From assembly GCA_030042885.1 (NCBI GenBank), contig JASHYW010000044.1, positions 1 through 15,753 on the forward strand: 15,753 nucleotides of DNA. Direction: 5' to 3'. The translations under genes and the position numbers were made by a program. Positions 13,060 through 15,753 of this stretch are shown in pieces. The notes below the pieces were generated by a model, which was given only the letters and a program-made list of their open reading frames with translations, made no database searches and had not been told where the DNA came from. The stretch's first letter is position 1. Every line of letters starts with the position of its first letter. This DNA comes from Streptosporangiaceae bacterium (GTDB taxonomy: Bacteria > Actinomycetota > Actinomycetes > Streptosporangiales > Streptosporangiaceae).

Positions 13060-14466
13060 ATGTTCTTTACATACCTGCTGGGAGAACTGCGGCGGCGGAC
13101 GCGGCAGGCCTGTTTCATCGCGCTAGGCCTGGCCCTGGGCATTGGCCTGGCGATTACTGTGACCGCTGCGTCCGCGGGGGTGAAGAATGCGCAGGGCACG
13201 GTCCTGCACTCGCTGTACGGGGTGGGCACCGACATTACCGTGACCCAGCCGCCGGCGCCCGGGTCCGGGCGCGGGCCAGGGTTCTCGTTCGGCCCGGGCT
13301 CCGGGTTCCAGCCAGGCGGGAAAGTCAATAGTGATGTGCTGACCCCGGCGCAGCCAGGGACGCTCCAGGCCTCATCGGTGGCGGCGATATCGCGGCTGCG
13401 TGATGTCGCTGCCGCTTCGGGAGCGCTGGTCCTCACCGACACGCATGTCACCGGCACGATCCCGTCAGCGCCGGCGAGCCAGACGGGTAGCGGGGCCGGC
13501 GGCACCGGGTCGTTCAGCATCAGCTCGTTCAGCGTGGACGGGGTGCAGCTGTCCGGGGGTGAGGTCGGCGTGCTCAGTTCCGGGCAGATCACCTCGGGCC
13601 GGACCTTCACCGCCTCGGACGCGGCATCCAGCGTCGCGGTGGTGGACTCCGGCTACGCCAGGCAGCAGGGCCTCACGGCGGGCTCGTCACTGACCATCGC
13701 TGGCAAGAAGTTCACCGTGATCGGCATCGTCGCCATGCCGCCGGGGGCCAGCACGCCTGATGTGTTCATCCCGCTCGCCCGGGCGCAGGCGCTGTCGGGC
13801 ATGACCGGCGAGGTGAGCACCATCTACGTTGCCGCCGACAGCTCCTCGGACGTAACCGGCGTGGCCGCTGAGATCTCGGCCTTGCTGCCGAAGGCCACGG
13901 TGACCACCTCGAGCAACCTGGCCAGTGAGGTGACAGGCTCGCTGGCCAGCGCCTCCAGCCTGGCAAGCAACCTGGGCCGGTGGCTTGCCGTCGCTGTGCT
14001 TGCCGTCGCGTTCGGCCTGGCGGCACTGCTGATGATGGGCGCGGTCACGCGCAGGGTACAAGAACTTGGCACGCTCAAGGCCCTCGGCTGGCAAAGCCGC
14101 CGGGTCATCGGCCAGGTCATGGGTGAGGCGCTCACGCTCGGCTTGATCGGCGGGGTGGCGGGAATCGCGCTCGGTTTGGGCGGCGCGGCGATCATCGACG
14201 CCGTAGCGCCCTCGCTGACCGCCTCTACCGGGCCAGCAGCCGGATCGGCCGCTCCTGGTGCGGCGCGTGCGGTAACCGGGCTCGGCAGCGGTGCCAGGCA
14301 GCTAGCCGCCAGCACCGTCACCGTCCACCTGAGCGCGCCGGTCACCCTCGGCGTGATCGCGGCAGCAGTGCTGCTCTCCATTGCGGGCGGGCTGATCGCC
14401 GGCCTGTTCGGCGGATGGCGTGCGGCACGCCTGCGCCCGGCGGCGTCGCTGGGAGCGGTGGGCTGA
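13060..14466 (+). CDS. MacB/FtsX-type ABC transporter permease
   Basis: The protein is 468 residues with the one-plus-three transmembrane layout of MacB/LolC-type permeases. The first helix (ACFIALGLALGIGLAITVTA) lies near residues 18-37. A large extracytoplasmic domain follows, with a Gly/Pro-rich insert (GSGRGPGFSFGPGSGFQPGG) and stretches such as VAVVDSGYARQQGL and KFTVIGIVAMPPG. The FtsX core starts near 338 (WLAVAVLAVAFGLAALLMMG), followed by the coupling segment VQELGTLKALGWQSRRVIGQ and two more helices. Such permeases couple cytoplasmic ATP hydrolysis to movements outside the membrane rather than forming a classical channel. The start is firm: GGGAGG (13047-13052) lies 7 nt before the ATG. 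Its ATPase is encoded 103 bp downstream. The exported substrate is unknown. Confidence 0.92.
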   Translation: MFFTYLLGELRRRTRQACFIALGLALGIGLAITVTAASAGVKNAQGTVLHSLYGVGTDITVTQPPAPGSGRGPGFSFGPGSGFQPGGKVNSDVLTPAQPGTLQASSVAAISRLRDVAAASGALVLTDTHVTGTIPSAPASQTGSGAGGTGSFSISSFSVDGVQLSGGEVGVLSSGQITSGRTFTASDAASSVAVVDSGYARQQGLTAGSSLTIAGKKFTVIGIVAMPPGASTPDVFIPLARAQALSGMTGEVSTIYVAADSSSDVTGVAAEISALLPKATVTTSSNLASEVTGSLASASSLASNLGRWLAVAVLAVAFGLAALLMMGAVTRRVQELGTLKALGWQSRRVIGQVMGEALTLGLIGGVAGIALGLGGAAIIDAVAPSLTASTGPAAGSAAPGAARAVTGLGSGARQLAASTVTVHLSAPVTLGVIAAAVLLSIAGGLIAGLFGGWRAARLRPAASLGAVG

Positions 14467-14569
14467 GCCTGGGGAAGGAGCACCGACGTCGGGAAGGGCC
14501 GGCTGAACGGCGCCAGCTGCGCAGCACGGAAGAACAGACTGTCACAATCCACCAGCGGACGGAGAGATC

Positions 14570-15238
14570 ATGTACAAGCTGACCGGGGTGACGAAGAACT
14601 ATCAGCGGGGGCGCAGCGTGGTGCAGGCGCTGAGAGGCGTGGACCTGGTGATCGAGGACGGGGAGTGGCTGGCGATCCGAGGCCCCACCGGACAAGGGAA
14701 GACGACGCTGCTGCACATCCTCGGCGCTCTCGACCGGCCCACGTCGGGCATCGTCGAGCTCGACGGCCAGGATCTTGCGCAGCTGCGTGAGGCCGAGCTG
14801 ACCAAGGTGCGGGCGAAATCCATCGGGTTCATCTTCCAGACCTTCAACCTGATCCCGACGCTGACGGCGCAGCAGAACGTGGAAACCGCGCTCGTGCCGC
14901 TGCACATGACGACGGCCGGGCAGCACCCCCGGGCCGCGGCCGCGCTCGCCGACGTCGGGCTCGGCGACCGGGCCGACCACCTGCCCGGCGAGCTGTCCGG
15001 CGGACAGCAGCAGCGGGTCGCCATCGCCCGCGCGCTGGTGAAGGAGCCCAGGGTGCTGCTGGCCGACGAGCCCTCCGGCAACCTGGACGAGGAGACCAGG
15101 GACGAGCTCATCTCGCTGCTGGACAGGCTCTGGCGCCACCTCGGGCTGACGCTGGTCGTAGTCACCCACGACAGCGCGGTCGCCGGCCGCGCCCAACGGC
15201 AAGGCCTGCTACGCCACGGCCGCGTGTCGATCACATGA
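14570..15238 (+). CDS. LolD/MacB-type ABC transporter ATP-binding protein
   Basis: This 222-residue protein is the ATPase partner of the preceding permease. Motifs: Walker A GPTGQGKTT (38-46), Q-loop FQTFNLIPTLTAQQN (Gln 90), signature LSGGQQQRVAIARAL (142-156), Walker B VLLADEPSGNLDEET (162-176) and switch His 200 in VVVTHD. Length and the SGNLD form are those of the LolD/MacB/FtsE group. GGAGAG (14561-14566) just before the ATG supports the start. The 103-bp gap after the permease is longer than usual for a pair; no promoter or terminator is evident in it, so the two are probably one operon. The stop overlaps the ATG of the phosphoribulokinase-like frame as ATGA. Confidence 0.95.
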   Translation: MYKLTGVTKNYQRGRSVVQALRGVDLVIEDGEWLAIRGPTGQGKTTLLHILGALDRPTSGIVELDGQDLAQLREAELTKVRAKSIGFIFQTFNLIPTLTAQQNVETALVPLHMTTAGQHPRAAAALADVGLGDRADHLPGELSGGQQQRVAIARALVKEPRVLLADEPSGNLDEETRDELISLLDRLWRHLGLTLVVVTHDSAVAGRAQRQGLLRHGRVSIT

Positions 15239-15753
15239 AGGCAGGCCAGGCCGATTGCCCTACCGCAGAGTCTGCAAACAGGGACGCACCCCGCGGGCAC
15301 AGCGTGGGCTTGTTCGCCGTCGCGCTGGTCACCGCCGAGCTTCGGGAGATGTTCGGCATCCGCGTCTACCTGAACCCGCCCGAGGAGGTCAGGCGACGCT
15401 GGAAGATAGCCCGCGACTGCTCACGCCGCGGGTACTCGACCGACCAGGTACTCAAGGAGCTGGACCGGCGCGAGCCCGACTCCGAGGCCTACATCCGCCC
15501 CCAGCGCCATTTCGCCGACATCGTGGTTTCGTTCATGCCGGGCCAGTCACAAGACCCCGGCCAGCTTGACGCGCACCTGTTCCTGCGCGACTCGCTGCCC
15601 CACCCCGACCTGACCGGTGTCGTCGGCGACGGAGCAGATGCGGACGACCTGACCCTTGCCGACCATTCCGGCGAGCAGGAACTCCGGATTCCCGGCACCA
15701 TCTCCGCAGACCGGGCCGTGGAGCTGGAGGAGGCGATCTGGGACCGGATGCAC
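15235..15753 (+). CDS. N-terminally truncated phosphoribulokinase-family protein (partial)
   Basis: The frame opens at ATG 15235 (overlapping the ATPase stop) and has no stop before the right edge: 173 codons. After about 24 unrelated residues (MKAGQADCPTAESANRD...) the translation matches the C-terminal half of phosphoribulokinase/uridine kinase-family proteins: VGLFAVALVTAELREMFGI, RVYLNPPEEVRRRWKIARD, CSRRGYSTDQVLKELDRREP, DSEAYIRPQRHFADIVVSF, and later LFLRDSLPHPDLTGVVGDG. The N-terminal P-loop (GxxxxGKT/S) and the first catalytic region, about 150 residues in intact relatives, are missing. It is therefore unlikely to be an active kinase. It may be a decaying fragment placed behind the ABC genes or a repurposed domain. 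Ribosomes finishing the ATPase could re-initiate here. Confidence 0.75.
   Translation, partial: MKAGQADCPTAESANRDAPRGHSVGLFAVALVTAELREMFGIRVYLNPPEEVRRRWKIARDCSRRGYSTDQVLKELDRREPDSEAYIRPQRHFADIVVSFMPGQSQDPGQLDAHLFLRDSLPHPDLTGVVGDGADADDLTLADHSGEQELRIPGTISADRAVELEEAIWDRMH

Overview
The window is high-GC DNA with strong Shine-Dalgarno sequences (AGGAGG, GGGAGG), GTG starts and probable leaderless starts. It also carries ECF sigma, TetR and DrrAB-type genes and DosR-like promoter boxes. Together these point to an actinobacterium, probably a soil or filamentous lineage; the genus cannot be fixed from the sequence. No rRNA, tRNA, CRISPR array or intact mobile element was seen.

Layout. 1-92: start of an Mth938-like gene (minus), running off the left edge. 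153-353: remnant of a thiamine-diphosphate enzyme of the acetolactate synthase type. 350-1084 (minus): PP2C protein phosphatase. 1248-1538 (minus): small conserved protein with a probable leaderless start. 1647-2372 (minus) and 2471-4221 (plus): TetR regulator divergent from a DrrA/DrrB-like drug exporter, with four tandem 18-bp operator-like repeats filling the shared promoter. 4320-5472: ECF sigma factor overlapping a membrane-anchored partner protein. 5574-6752 (minus): Old Yellow Enzyme family flavin oxidoreductase. 7290-9224 (minus): heparinase II/III-type lipoprotein. 9523-9774: compact unit of two DosR-like boxes, a 35-codon membrane-peptide ORF and a hairpin terminator. 10086-11093: ketopantoate reductase-like protein. 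11094-11615: long, hairpin-rich leader containing a patch resembling the TPP riboswitch. 11616-12707: secreted Asp-box (BNR) repeat protein. 12972-13037: 22-bp palindromic tandem repeats just upstream of a MacB/FtsX-type permease (13060-14466) and its LolD-like ATPase (14570-15238). 15235-15753: a phosphoribulokinase-family reading frame lacking its N-terminal kinase half; it is start/stop-coupled to the ATPase and runs off the right edge.

How the genes work together. Two ABC export systems each have a tandem operator-like array. The first is very probably controlled by its divergent TetR protein; the second has no regulator in view. The sigma factor and its membrane partner form a translationally coupled signalling pair. 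The remaining enzymes look like single-gene units. The most unusual material lies between genes: the 18-bp array, the DosR-like small-peptide unit, the BNR leader and the 22-bp array. Two gene fragments (thiamine-diphosphate enzyme and phosphoribulokinase) indicate past rearrangement.
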